Shown: positions 24,761-37,544 of the stretch, piece by piece
Position numbering within the stretch: the stretch's first letter is position 1
Layout: each line of letters starts with the position of its first letter
From: Lepturacanthus savala
Taxonomy: Eukaryota > Chordata > Actinopteri > Scombriformes > Trichiuridae
Direction: 5' to 3'
NCBI GenBank assembly: GCA_030544235.1
Contig: CM060465.1
Span: forward strand, 34,563,488-34,627,487
DNA: 64,000 bases
Notes under the pieces: generated by a model
What the model saw: only the letters and a program-made list of their open reading frames with translations
Database searches by the model: none
What the model was told of the DNA's origin: nothing
Translations under genes and position numbers: made by a program

Positions 24761-26812
24761 GTAAGTGGACCTGATCCTTTTTTTGTGTGTTGTTTTGTGC
24801 TTTAACGCGTAAATTCCGCCTTTAATGTGTGTGATTTAATAAGACAAGAAGATTTTCACGAGGACTCAACCTCTAAAACTTCCCAACAGCTCAGAATCTG
24901 CTCGAATCAGCCTGAAAAGTTACAAAACTGACCAGAAACTGTCTTTTTTAATTATCCTCCGTTGCGCTTTTACGCAGCGACGTCCAGACACGTTTCACTT
25001 TCTCCTGAACCGTTGAGCAGCTTCATTCCTCCTGACACCGTAGGAACTCGCTTAGAGGAGTGTTGGGAGTCCCCGGGCGCCTCCAGATGTATGGACTCAG
25101 CTGTCGCCTGTCACTTTGGTGACAACTGGTCGGCGCTGCGTGACCGCTGCGTGTCTGCCACCGCAGAGCTGCGCGAGCTGTCAAGAGGAGTGTTGTTGCG
25201 CGGGGAGGGGAGGGGGTGTGTGTGGTCACACACTCCGGCCGCGTACAGTTTACCAGGAGTCACTCTCACTCCACTTCAGCTCTAAACCAAAGACGGATAT
25301 GGTGAAAGCTGCTTGACCAGAAAAGTCGTTTTATGGCCAAACGCGCGCGTAATTACGCCCAGAATGCGTAAAAACTTAGTTTGGATTTCATTTTAGATTT
25401 AAGGCTTTTATTAAGCTGGACAGAAACAGTTTGAACTAAAACATGCCACAAAAAAAGAGAAAAGTTCCTTCATGGAACAATGACACACCCTCAAGCTTCA
25501 AACATTCCTTCTCTCTGCTGTGATAGAAAGTGTTAAACGTCCAAAACACAGGAGAGCAGTTCCACTTCTGTTTGAGTAAATGTAGAACACACGAAACGTT
25601 AAGTCCTGTACAGGATAAATGACTCAAACTGGCCTGAAATGTGCCGAAAACACAAGAGATCCACAGATCCCAGGACGGTTTGATGGCCTGAGGCCTGTCA
25701 GAGAGGTGAGAGGAGAAAACCCCGGACCAGACCCATGGTTGTTACAGTAGAGGAGGACTGAGGTGCTGCAGGAGCTGAAATCAATTGAATTATGTGGAGG
25801 AAAAGTTTGCACAGAGAAAGATTTGCTGCATCATCTCAAAAGTCGCTTCATTCCACGATTACTGCACTTTTACACTGATTTTTATCCAATGAGGTTTCCA
25901 AGTGTTTGAGTGTGAGAGATGTGGACAGACAGAACCAAGGTGGTGGTGTCACCTAGTGGACAAAAGGTTGACTGCTGCAAAAAAAAAAAAACAGCCAAAA
26001 ACAACTCCATCCTGAAGGATTAGTTTACAGTTTCACCCACAAAAGTGCAAAGTAAAACAAAAAAAAGCGAAATCTCCCAGTTGTCGTCCACTTAACTCAT
26101 TTTACAGTGATTTAACACTCATTTTATTATAGTAAGTGCTGATAAATCCTGAATGGGGACATTTGAGCTTCAGCTTCCAATGCAAAAAAACCAAAAGAAA
26201 TCACCAGTTTGTGTTGTCTTTGGATTTCTACTGATTGATTTAAATGCATTTTACAGTAAATGTCATTTGATGTGTGAACACGGCGCGCAGATCCGCTGAA
26301 ATCCGAGCGGCCACAGCTGCAGCCGTTTAAATGTTTAGATGATGTAGCGGGCGAGGCATGTGTTAGCAGAGATGTTGAGCCGGGGCTTTACTTTCAAATG
26401 ATCCGCTGCAGGTGAGAATTCGGCGTGAATACTGGGTTATTTTTAGTTTCTGGAGCCTCTGCACATGTCACACAGAGCCCGTTTCCAGGGTTCCACCGTT
26501 AACAAGGAACAAAATATGTTTCCAGAGTGTTTTGTTGGAGGTTTTTAAACGTGTGAATGTGAACAGAGGGAGGAAATAAAACCCTCTGGCCTCATAATTG
26601 ATTTTTCTTGGACACGGCGATGGAAAGAGCTTTGATCCTCCTCCTCTCGGGGCCGACGTCAAGTTTACGAGTTCTCGATTTTTTGGGTAAATGTGGAATA
26701 TGTTGTTGGAGGAGTTGGAGGATTCAGGCTGAGCAGCAGCAGCATCTCAGGGAGAGTGGAGGTGGAGGCAAATCAGACATGGAGCCAACCTCAGACATAA
26801 ACACTGGCCATG

Positions 26813-26854
<42 letters not shown>
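26813..26854 (+). repeat. (GT)n microsatellite
   Basis: About 20 GT units. Confidence 0.9.
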
Positions 26855-26856
<2 letters not shown>

Positions 26857-28614
26857 CACATGCACAAAGTGTTCACATACCTGTGTGTGATGTCTGTAGG
26901 TGTTGGAGAGCAGAGGTGTTGTTCAACGCTGCAAAAAACAGAGAAAAGTTGAGTCAACTCAGAATTTAAAGGAATTTGAATCAGTTTAATTCCAATAAAA
27001 ACCTTCTAGATATATATTTACTGTATATATAACAGCAGAGTGTGTATTAATACTGTCCCATGTCCCAGAGAAACATACACAGCCTGTATTCAGAAACTGC
27101 CTTAAAACAAGCAGTCATGACTTCCGTGAAGTTGTGATGTCACTACTATACAGTCACCACCCACAGCCATTTAAAGAGGAGGAGGAGCGAAGCTAAAAAA
27201 CTATACTGAGATGATCTTTGCTGCTTCAAATCTGGTTAAAATTCACAATAAAAACAGCAAAGTGTAGAATATGGGACATTTAAAATAATCAGTTAAGTTA
27301 ACAACTTAGATCCAGCTTTTCTGCAGTAATGGACTTAAATAAACCAAGTTTCTCTGGTTAATTAACCCCCGTCTGTATATCAGCATGGATGAAGCCTGAT
27401 GTCTGGGTCTTTTCTAGGACTAGAGCTCTAGAGCTCAGCAGAACCCCATGATCTAGACCTAGTTAGTCAGGAGTTCATCCTACAGCAACATAATCCACAT
27501 CAGACCATCATCATCTGTCACATGACACATTAAACTAGGACCATTTAGAGGAAAACTGAACTAATCAACGTGTTTAAGGTGTACGTTAGATACGATTGGC
27601 TTCTTTCATAAAACACGCCTCCAATAAGATGAGTGGATGGTTCCCATGAATGTATTATAGACCTGGATACAGTACCGCCATTTTCCCCCAGTGGCCACTC
27701 GTGGTACTGCAACAAAAACCCCAACGTGACCCAAAAAAGCATTTTTTCAGGACAGGACCAGCTATAACTAATATTTGTATCCACAATTTTTAAGTCATGG
27801 ACTTTTTAACTGTCAAAAACAGTCAGAAAACCTCTTAATGTCACTCCCAGACTGTTTTATTGTCCATATTCCATAAATTATTAATCATATTTTGCAGCTA
27901 GCATTGTCGCTAAGGGGCATATTTGTTTCCCATAAGCTTTGCGAGAACGTTTTGATGGAAATAACCCTTCTTCTTCTTTTAAAGACTTCCAATAATGTAT
28001 CACATTCTCATTGTCACTCAGAAACTCAGAAACGTCCATTGAGGTGAGTTCTGGTGTTAGCCACACGACCAGATTGCTGCATTTAAATATACAATCCTCA
28101 CATTTTTCTAACCCGTAGAAGGACCTCGCCTTAAACTGAAAACGAGTGTGAGGGCAGCTGAGCTGCAGCAGCAGAACCTGAGCCCGTGTGTGTATATACG
28201 TCTCCTGGTGTTGATTTAAAGGCCTGGTACCAGTGAAGTTTACACAGAGGCCTGTTTGTGTGAAGCCAGAACGAATGAATCAGCCCCGGCGTCCATCGGC
28301 CTTCAAACCAAACACTCTGGCAGCCTTTTATCCCTTCAGACGTGGTCCGGGCCGCTACCGGGGCTAAAAGCGGCGCTGGGACAGGGCCGCGTGTTGTCGG
28401 GATCTGTCAGGGGGGGGAGGGGGGCGGCGAGGAGATGTGGTCGCTGTAGACAAACTCCAGAGAACAGAACCCGGGGACTGTAAACTGTTTGTGGTAGGCT
28501 GGCAGGAGGCCGCCGTGAAATATGGCTCGATTTAAACGCCGGTGGTCCCTCGGTTCTGTGGTCAGAGAGGCTCTGGATGGACGGTGGCCTGGATGGTCAA
28601 ATCTAGGGTAAAGG

Positions 28615-29515
28615 GATGGGTCGTCACGAACGAGCCGGCTCTTTGAAGTCAGTTGTTTTAGACATTTTTTTTTTTTATTTCAATTTAATTTCAATTTTGA
28701 ATCAGTTGTTCTAGGTTTTTTTTTAATTTTATTGTATTTTTTACTTTTTTAAAATTTTATTTTTTAATTATATTTATTTATTTAGTTTTTTAATTAGTGG
28801 TTTAAGTATTTTTATTTTATTAGGGAATCAGTGGTTTTATTGTTTTAATTATTTTTATTTAGAATCAGTGATTTTTATTTTTTTTATTTAATTTTTATTT
28901 TAATTTTGAATCAGCTTGTGAATCCTATGTGTTTGTGTTTTAATCTTTATTTTGAATCAGCTTTTAGTGTTTTTATTTTATTATGGAATCAGTGGTTTAG
29001 GTTTTTTACTTTTTCTTTTAATTTAGAATCAGTGGTTTTAGTGTTTTAATTATTTTTATTTTTGTATTTTTATTTTATTTATTTATTTTTTATTTAGAAT
29101 CAGTGGTTTTAGTCTTAATTATTTTTATCTTTTTATCTTTATTTTATTTTTTAAATTTAGAATCAGTGGTTTTAGTCTTAATTATTTTTATTTTTTATCT
29201 TTATTTTATTTTTTAAATTTAGAATCAGTGGTTTTAGTCTTAATTATTTTTTATTTTTTTTATCTTTATTTTATTTTAAAAATTTAGAATCAGTGGTTTT
29301 AGTGTTTTAATTATTTTTATTTTTTTATCTTTATTTTATTTTATTTTTTAAATTTAGAATTGGTGGTTTTAGTGTTTTAATTTTTATTTTTTTAACCAAT
29401 GTTTTTTTAAGGATTTAGTGTTTTAATACAAATCACAAGTCAAAACTAAATTTAGCTGAATTAGCCATTTGGGAGCTGAAGGAGCCGACTCTTCTTAGCT
29501 GAGCCAAATGATCCG
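28615..29515. mobile_element. TIR element with internal minisatellite
   Basis: Left end GAACGAGCCGGCTCTTTGAA at about 28629 faces a right end AAGGAGCCGACTCTTCTTAG at about 29478, an imperfect inverted repeat. Between them are some twelve variants of a unit with GAATCAGTGGTTTTAGT and T-rich filler. The units at 29097-29290 are about 62-65 bp. No transposase. The minisatellite appears to have expanded inside the element. Confidence 0.65.
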
Positions 29516-30769
29516 ATCACTAAAATCAGCTGAACTTCCCATCAGTACCAGGCCAGTGTTAGAGCGGTTTGCAGCGAGCAGGATAACCGCTGAACGTTAT
29601 GGCGGCGGCACACATTGGATCCACATGCTAGGCATTATTCTAAAGCGATCAAAGCTAGTTAGCGTTTTAGCTCCCAGGCACAACTGTGTTTATTAGGAGC
29701 TGCAGGATGATGTTAGAGGAAAACAGGTTTGGCTCAAACGTTGAGGTTTAATGCCCCGGCAGGTCTCTGGAACCACACGACGTAATTACGGTACGAAGCA
29801 TCAGACCACCGCCATGATGAAAGTTATATGCCACACACACACGTTTCATTATCACCACCGTGCCTTTAAATCTGAATAAACGCTGCAAAATAACCCACCA
29901 ACTGCTTATTATCCACACGTCTGTCTCTGATAATGAGGGAAAACGGAGGAAAAAAGGCGGCAAATGTCAGAAACCTTCACTGTGAGAAACCTGATACACA
30001 CATATCTGGTATTTTAGTACAGTTAGTGCAATAATGAGCAGAAATATCTTGAATTATCTACCGTAAATTACCAAATAACATTTGTTTCAATCACTTAACA
30101 GATCAGGTGTTTATTTGAGACCAGGCAGGAGATTAATTCCTTCCTGACAAAAATCTCAGTCAGATTATAGTACTGTAGTTAAATGACTCACAGCTGCATA
30201 TTTTACCACAGAAAGCTTGAATTTCATGTCGTACCACAGCCATGGTGATCAATACTTAATCAATATTAAAAGAGAGGGTTCTTTAACGTCATTTGAGCAC
30301 AATAATGATGTGGTCAGGACCAAAAATGCCTCCAAAAAATTAAAAAGTAAGGAAGAAAAATGTGCAGCGTTAGCATCCTTGATATTTTAAATTTTATTCT
30401 TAATAAAGTAGATTCATCAATTTATCAAAATATACACCTGCACCCAGCTACACTATAATTCAATTGGAAGATTTGATATTGGTCAATTCAGTTTTGTTTT
30501 CTTGAAAAAAATAAGAGATAAAAAGTTGAAAATATTCGATTAAAAAGTGAAAAAATTGCTGAAAAAATTCCAAAATGTGAGATAAAAAGTCTAAATTATG
30601 AGAGAAAATGACATTATGACAAAAAAGTTTAATCCTGCTTTGTTAAAATGATTAAATTATTCAAAATTAAGAAAAAAATTTATATAAGCAAAACTATCTG
30701 CCTAAAGAACAAGATAATTCAAGATAATTTTGTTCAGTATTGGACAATATTATTCTACCAGATAAGATC
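29516..30769. other. Unassigned intron sequence
   Basis: No gene or repeat family recognised. A stretch of GAGATAAAAAGT-like short repeats lies near 30510-30620. Confidence 0.45.
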
Positions 30770-31540
30770 TGCAATGGATTCATTGATTAGCTGCCAACGA
30801 TTACGTTTTTGATAATCACTTAATCGATATAAGCCATTTTTAAAGAAGAAAATGTCCAAATTCTCTGGTTCCAGCTTCTCTTCTCTGATTATTTCCTGGT
30901 TTCTTTAGTCTCTATAATAGTAAACTGATGATCTTTGGGTTGTGGACGAAAAAAAAAAAGTCTAAATTTGGTCCAGATCCACCAGTGGAGAAGCAAAACT
31001 GAAGAAAAATCATTGTTCTAATCCCAAAAGTTACAAAAATTCTAAGGATTAAAGGCTATAGTTGATATATTTTATGTAACAATGTTGGGAACCTCTATAT
31101 AACCAACTATTCTGATAAACTATTGAATTAACCTTCATTTATATCCTCAATTAATCCATCGATACTGATGATCTTTGGCTTGTGGACAAAAAAAAAGACA
31201 TTTTAGGTTGAATCTTCAACTTTGGGAACTATTGATCCACCATTTTATGAACCAAACAACTAATCGATTAATCAACTAATTGTTGCAGCTCTACTCATAA
31301 TAGGTTAGAAACTTTGATATGAGTCAATACTAATCTTTCTATTAAACAGATTTTTAGTTCTAGTGGTTATAAATCAGAAAATCTAAATAATGGTTTAATC
31401 CCAGTAGAAAATGTCCAAATTCTCTGCTTCCAGCTTCTCTTCTCTGATTATTTCCTGGTTTCTTTAGTCTCTATAATAATAAACTGATGATCTTTGGGTT
31501 GTGGAGAAAAAAAAAGACATTTTAGGTTGAATCTTCACCA
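30770..31540 (+). mobile_element. TIR transposon cluster
   Basis: Core at 30770-30965; a second at about 31098-31293, which begins with the same 50 bases as the start of the window; a linker (31294-31400, TAGTGGTTATAAAT); and a third core at 31400-31540. The arrangement matches 1-690. Confidence 0.7.
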
Positions 31541-32542
31541 TTTTCCTCTATGACTCCATCCAATCAGCTTTAGAACCACAACCAAACACATGAGATATTG
31601 GGACTCGCTACACAACAGGAGATTCGGACAAAGCTTTCCGGACCCCGGCTGCAAATATGCAAAACACACACTCAGCAGCAGCGGCAGCAGCTTTTCCTGT
31701 GGCTCTAGTTCCTGTTGGCATTGTCTCAGGGTGGAGTCGACAGACTGGATGATACCGAAAAGGTCAGCAGGGTTTAAATCGTGGGATTTTTGGCCCAACA
31801 ACAAAGATATTTCCCTGAGATTTCGTCAAAAAGGTCACAGTCGCAGACGTTTTCTGGACGTCTGCCTGATTTTTTTTTATTTTCTTCCTAATTACAACTT
31901 TGATCCAGTCGTATTTTACGCTTTGTGAACAAATTCAAGTGCAGGAGTTTGGCCGCGTTCCAAAATCAATTATAATAACTCATTTAAAGTATCTCCCGAA
32001 ATGAATCTTAAGAGGATTAGAACAGGGACACAAAGCAATGAATCAATACGTTATCCTCTGCTGTTCTCCTGGGGGGAGATTTAAAGTCTTCTTCTCTTTG
32101 TTGTTCAATGGGGGAGGTTTTCATGTCTGCTTATTTGAAGATAATTCCTGCCTTGGATCTTTAAACTAAGAAATAAAAGCTCTCTATATAAACATGCATA
32201 TGCTTTCCAGGTCATGTGAAGCATTAAATTGGTTTGATGCACATTTACACGATTATTTATCATCTACAGTCGCTATTAACAATCTCTGCTGCACCAGGTT
32301 AGAGGAAGATACAGGAAACGGTTGGAATTTCCAAAATAAAGCAGCTATATACTAAAACAAAATGTACATGTTAGGTTATAGATGCTTCAAAGTACTTGTA
32401 TAGTGTTTATAATGGTAATGAATGCATGGTAAGAATAAGACAAATATATAATATTGACCTGATTGATGAAATATCATATATATCATAATTAGTGACTTGT
32501 TAATTAGTGATTTTAGTGATTTTAATTCCTAGACTAGACTAG
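31541..32542. other. Unassigned intron sequence
   Basis: Open frames at 31535-31928 on both strands show no recognisable domain. Otherwise AT-rich. Confidence 0.45.
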
Positions 32543-33435
32543 CTGCAGCTATTTGTCGATTAATCATTTAGATGTTAACCTTCGTCAAGTTTTGTTATAG
32601 TTTGTGACCATTTTGAGTGTTTTTTTTAAGATAAAAAGTCAAAATTCTTTGATTTCAGCCTCTAAAATGTGAATAGTTTCTGCTTTTATTCGTCAGCTAT
32701 GAGTAAACAGAATTTCTTTGGGTTGCAGGATGTCAGTCGAAGACATTTGATGCCAGTGATTAACGATTAATCAATTAATCGGTAGAATACCAAATACCAA
32801 TTATAGAAAATGTCCAAATTCTCTGGTTCCAGCTTCTCTTCTCTGATTATTTCCTGGTTTCTTTAGTCTCTATAATAATAAACTGACGACTGAAACTTCA
32901 CAGGATCTAGAACAGAACCCTGAGGAACCCCACATTTGATTTGAGTCATTTTTAAGAGGAAAATGTCCAAATTCTCTGGTTCCAGCTTCTCTTCTCTGAT
33001 TATTTCCTGGTTTCTTTAGTCTCTATAATAATAAACTGATGATCTTTGGGTTGTGGACAAAAAAAGACATTTTAGGTTGAATCTACACCATTTTATGAAC
33101 CAAACAACTAATCAATTAATTGTGCAAATCTTCAAATTTTCAGCATTTTCTTATCATGCATATTATCTCTTGATTGACTAATTACTAGTACATTAACTAT
33201 TTCAATAATCAATTAATCGATTTGAGTCATTTTTGAGAAGAAAATGTCCAAATTCTCTGGTTCCAGCTTCTCATTTTCGGTTAAACCAAACAACTAATTG
33301 ATTAATCTAATTGATTGAATACCTAAATATTGGTTTAGTACAAATTGGCCAGTATTAAAAAGTTTGTCATTTAGAGCAGCAAGAATTAGTTGATTAATCG
33401 ATTAATTGCCAACAATTGCTTAATTGATTTGAGTG
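32543..33435 (+). mobile_element. TIR transposon cluster with insert-bearing copy
   Basis: A degenerate copy (32543-32790); core-insert-core (32795-33110, insert 32888-32940); linker (33121-33182, CAGCATTTTCTTATCATG); a core fragment (33183-33310); and an end fragment (33374-33435). Confidence 0.72.
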
Positions 33436-33730
33436 ACTGATAATCTTGACTCTTTTCTATTGGACTATATGATAACATCCAGATGTGTCAGTGGTACCGT
33501 GGGTCAGTTGAGGACGTGTCTCCGGCTGCAGCTCCTCATCCATCCAACACAGAAATGTGTCGTTTCGGCCAAACAACAACATGGCGGCGGCGGCGTCTCC
33601 TGGTGTGAGGGCGGTTCAAAGACTCGCTGCTTTTGTTTGTCGAGCTCTCGCTGTTCTTCCTGTCAGGGACCGGACGGCCAAAGAAAACAATGGCCGCCGC
33701 TCGCCAGATGTGTACATCTGTGTGTTTGTG

Positions 33731-34267
33731 TATAGCTCTGGAAAAAAAAATAAAAGACCACTGCATTGCTTTTTTTTCTGAAATCAGCATGACAAGACTC
33801 ATGAAAGCTGGGATTAAAAATAAAGGTTATTACACCAAATATCCAAATATTGATTTCTGAAAGTGGAAACATTAGTATTATGTTGTTTTTTGAGTCATGT
33901 TATGGATCTATTTTTTCCATTTGTACTATTTTCTTTGCAGAAAATATCATTTTATTGGCTGCTATAGTTGCCTCCTGCACAAAAATGTAACATTTAGATT
34001 GTTTAAAGTAAATAGATTTAAAGACTCATAGGCTTTAATGGGTTAAAATGGGTTAAATGGGTTAAAATTTGACCATTTTATGCAAATAAATGCTCTAAAT
34101 GATAATATTTCTATTTGGAAATTGGGGAAAATGTTGTCAATAGTTTATAAAATCAAACTAAAATGTTCCCTTTGCCCAAACATATACCTATAAGTAGTAA
34201 AATCAGAAAACTGATAACTTTACAGTGGTTTCTTTTGTTTTCCTCATTGTTTTTCCAGAGCTGTATA
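33731..34267. mobile_element. Tc1-like TIR remnant
   Basis: Left end TATAGCTCTGGAAAAA faces a right end that reads TATACAGCTCTGGAAAAA on the other strand, 537 bp apart. Both ends share a following ACCACTG motif and begin at TA, as for Tc1/mariner insertions. No transposase frame remains. Confidence 0.6.
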
Positions 34268-34561
34268 TCTGTCCACAGGCTAACGCACAGATTATGTTTG
34301 TGGATGCTGAAATAACGGATCGAAGTCTTGTCAGATGTGGTTTTACATATAAAATCCTTAGTTTAGGTCGGGTTATCCCTGTTCTGTTAGTGACCTCAGC
34401 GCTAACGGCTCCAAAAATAACAGCCGACGCTGACAGAAACAGACGTTTTACATGCCGGGGGATTCTAAGAATAAACTCTGCCCCCCAGAGGACTTTGCTA
34501 TCCTGAATTCAGGAGGGTGATAAGGCAGCCGGTCGGGTCCTTTCTTCCATTCCACACATCC

Positions 34562-34744
34562 AACACACACACACACACACACACACACACTCAACTCGTT
34601 TTCAAAGATCCCAGGCACTAACGACCCAGAGTCTGGCCTGTATATCTGGAAAATTGACCGAGGCTTCCTGAGGGCGTCAGATTGGATCTTGCAAGACCTG
34701 AATTCTCACACACACACACACACATGCACACACACACACACACA
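34562..34744 (+). repeat. (CA)n microsatellites
   Basis: Two CA tracts, about 34562-34590 and 34709-34744, separated by unique sequence. Confidence 0.9.
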
Positions 34745-35646
34745 TTCTGCACATAACATGCACACACTCCTTATAGACTAACTTATCTGTGACAGACGAG
34801 AGTCTAAAACCCACCAACTCGCATCTAACAGTTCCAAGTAAATCCTGAGTTTGAAATCGTAAACTGGTTAATCCTCAGGTCTATTTATCAGTTTTCCTGC
34901 TATAAATGATAATAAATGTGGAATATCTCTACAACCATAAAGGTTATTGGACTTAAACGTGGAATTAAAATAAATCTACAACATGTGAGACTTAATCTTC
35001 AGCAAATATAAACATCTGGGACAGTAAAACTACACAATTCAAACTATTTAACAAAGTACAGAAGAGTCAGAGTCAATTTATGTTGTTGTTATAGAGCAAA
35101 TATAGTTAGAATGTGTTTTACTACATGTAAAAATACCAAAAAAAGACCAAAGCTGATCCAATCAGGAAAAATAAGAAATACCTGCAATGCAACTCTCAAT
35201 GATTAATAAGATGAATAAAACCGTGTGAATGGCAAAAGTATTTGCAGATAAAATGCATGGGTGCCGACTTTAAAGGTACAGTTCGTAGTGTCTGGTGACA
35301 TCTAGTGGTGAGGTTGCACATTGCAGCTAAATAAGAACCTAAAGGGTGAAGGAGAAGCTTTGATGGAACCATGGAAGCTGCATCTAAGAATGCATTTTGG
35401 CTCCTAGAAGGCACTTTAGCACATGTTTTGCTGCCATAATGCTACTTTGGTGCATGATTTTTAACAGTTGGGATACAAAGGCCTAGAAAAAAAAGGCTGA
35501 ATGTGACAACTTTATATTAAACTTGTGGTTTGTATGTTAAATGACTGTATATAATAACATTTGTTGATGTATTTATGACGTGAATATTTTTTTAGCCAAG
35601 GCTTTAAAACAGTGTAGATAATCAGGTCTGTTTTTAGTTCTCCACA

Positions 35647-35850
35647 CAGAGGTTCTCAAAGTGGGGTCCAGGGACCCCCAGGGGTCCTTGAGGTAGTTCC
35701 AGGGGGTCCCTAGCCAAAAGGGGAATAATTTATTTTATTTTAAGTCCATCCATAATTAAGAAAATTCATACATTTCCTTTACTATCCATGGTCTAATTTG
35801 TGTCAGGTTAAGGGTCTTTGATACGAAAAAGATTGAGAATCTATTGACCT
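35647..35850. mobile_element. hAT-like MITE
   Basis: Starts CAGAGGTTCTCAAAGTGGGG with GTCCAGGGACCCCCAGGGG following, typical of fish hAT-type non-autonomous elements. The right end (GATTGAGAATCTATTG) is an imperfect inverted match. Confidence 0.55.
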
Positions 35851-36417
35851 ATAGAAACACAATAAAAAACATCCTACAGCCAATGTCAAACTCAAATTCT
35901 TGGAAGAATCTCTTTAATAATTCTCCGTCTATTTGGGTCACATCAGGAGGTGAAAGGGTCGACAGCATCAGAGCCACAGGGAGGCTCTCAGGGCAGATGA
36001 TTGGGCCCCTCGCTCTTCTCTTTCTGCTGTTTTTACTACCACCTTTAATGACTTAAATTGTGTCCAATTAAAGCCGAGCTGGAGAAGGCTATGAGTCGTC
36101 AAGAGTTCCCTCTGTGCCGTGGCACTGGAGCATGTGTTTAATTAGAACGCTCTAAAAAAGAACTGTAACGGGAGTGTTTCTCCAGGAATGTTAATCATTA
36201 GTGGGATCCTGACTGAGCGGCTCTTAACTGTTTCAGAGTATTGTCGGATTCCACGTTTTTTTTCCTTCCTCTTTTGAAGCCGCGCGGCTCTGGAAAACGC
36301 TTCCACGTGTTGGAATTGCCGGGTTTTTTCTGGTTGTTTTTCTTTACTGCATCCTCTCCTCACACGATGCCTCGGCCGTGTTGTTACGGCGGCTTCATTC
36401 ATGTGTCCGTTCACCTC

Positions 36418-36583
36418 GGGGCTGGAAACACAGGAAATAGTGTTTTTTGTGGTATGAAGTATTATAGTGTTGAACTTTGAGGAAGGGAAAAGCCCAGATG
36501 TGTGAGGTGTGAGGTGTTTGACTTTCTGGAAGTGTGAGGTCATGAGTGAAAAATCCAGCGGAGCCTTTAAAGGCCTCGAAACT
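36418..36583 (+). repeat. Direct repeat flanking a transposon, copy 1
   Basis: Begins GGGGCTGGAAACACAGGAAA and ends AAAGGCCTCGAAA. A diverged second copy lies at 37359-37544, with the TIR composite unit exactly between. Confidence 0.8.
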
Positions 36584-36584
36584 A

Positions 36585-37345
36585 CAACAGTTAGTTGATT
36601 AATCGATTGGTTGTTTTATGACGAACCAAACAATATAAAGTCCATTAGGGCTTCAACTATTTTGACATTCCATTGTTTTTTTGATTCCTGAAACAATTAA
36701 ATTGATTAAAGGTATAAAATATTGATCATTGTTTCCCAAAGCTAAATATTCAACCTAAGATGTAAGATGTCAATTAATCGATTAATCATTGCAGCTCTGT
36801 AATAAGTCAATTAACAGACAATTTATGTTTTAATAAACTAATAAATTGATCAAAATTAAGAAAGAAAATAGGAATAAACCAAATGATCAAGATCAGGGCT
36901 GAAACCAATGACTACTTTGATAATTGATTAATCTATTGATTATTGAAACGATTAATTTGGGGAAAAATGTCAATTAGTGTTTTCAAAAGATGAAAAAAAG
37001 ATGCCCACAACCCAAATCATCAGTTTACTATTACTAAAGAAACCAGGAAATAATCAGAGAAGAGAAGCTGGAACCAGAGAATTTGGACATTTTCTTCTTT
37101 AAAAATGACTCAAATCGATTACCAAAATAGTTGGATGTCAAATCAAATGTGGGGTTCCTCAGGGTTCCGTTCTAGATCCTGTGAAGTTTCAGTCATTAGT
37201 TTATTATTATAGAGACTAAAGAAACCAGGAAATAATCAGAGAAGAGAAGCTGGAACTAGAGGATTTGGACATTTTCTTCTTTAAAAATGACTTAAATTAT
37301 CAAAACACGTGGCAACTAATTGATTAACCATTATTTTCTTTACTG
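36585..37345 (-). mobile_element. Composite TIR transposon unit, inverted relative to 9.5 kb
   Basis: Read on the - strand: core, insert (37141-37195), core, linker (36800-36895), short copy with TATTTTGACATTCCATTG. The same order and linker as at 9522-10230. It sits exactly between two copies of a flanking repeat. Confidence 0.75.
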
Positions 37346-37358
37346 CAACGCCTCCATC

Positions 37359-37544
37359 AGGGCTGGAAACACAGGAAATATATATGTTTTGTGGTATGAA
37401 GTTTTATACCGTTGAACTTCGAGGAACGTTCAGGGCGAACAGCCCAGATGTGTGAGGTGTGAGGTTTTAGTGGCGTGTGTTTGACTTTCTGGAAGTGTGA
37501 GGTCATGAGTGAAAAATCCAGCGCAGCCTTTAAGGCCTCGAAAA
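37359..37544 (+). repeat. Direct repeat flanking a transposon, copy 2
   Basis: Begins AGGGCTGGAAACACAGGAAA and ends AAGGCCTCGAAAA. Compared with copy 1 it carries small insertions, e.g. TTTTAGTGGCGTGTG near 37464. Both contain GTGAGGTCATGAGTGAAAAA. Confidence 0.8.

Noticed and set aside
30481..30660. Array of short GAGATAAAAAGT-like words suggestive of direct repeats
   Set aside because: Irregular spacing and high A content make chance low-complexity sequence the simpler explanation; nothing CRISPR-like applies to this genome.
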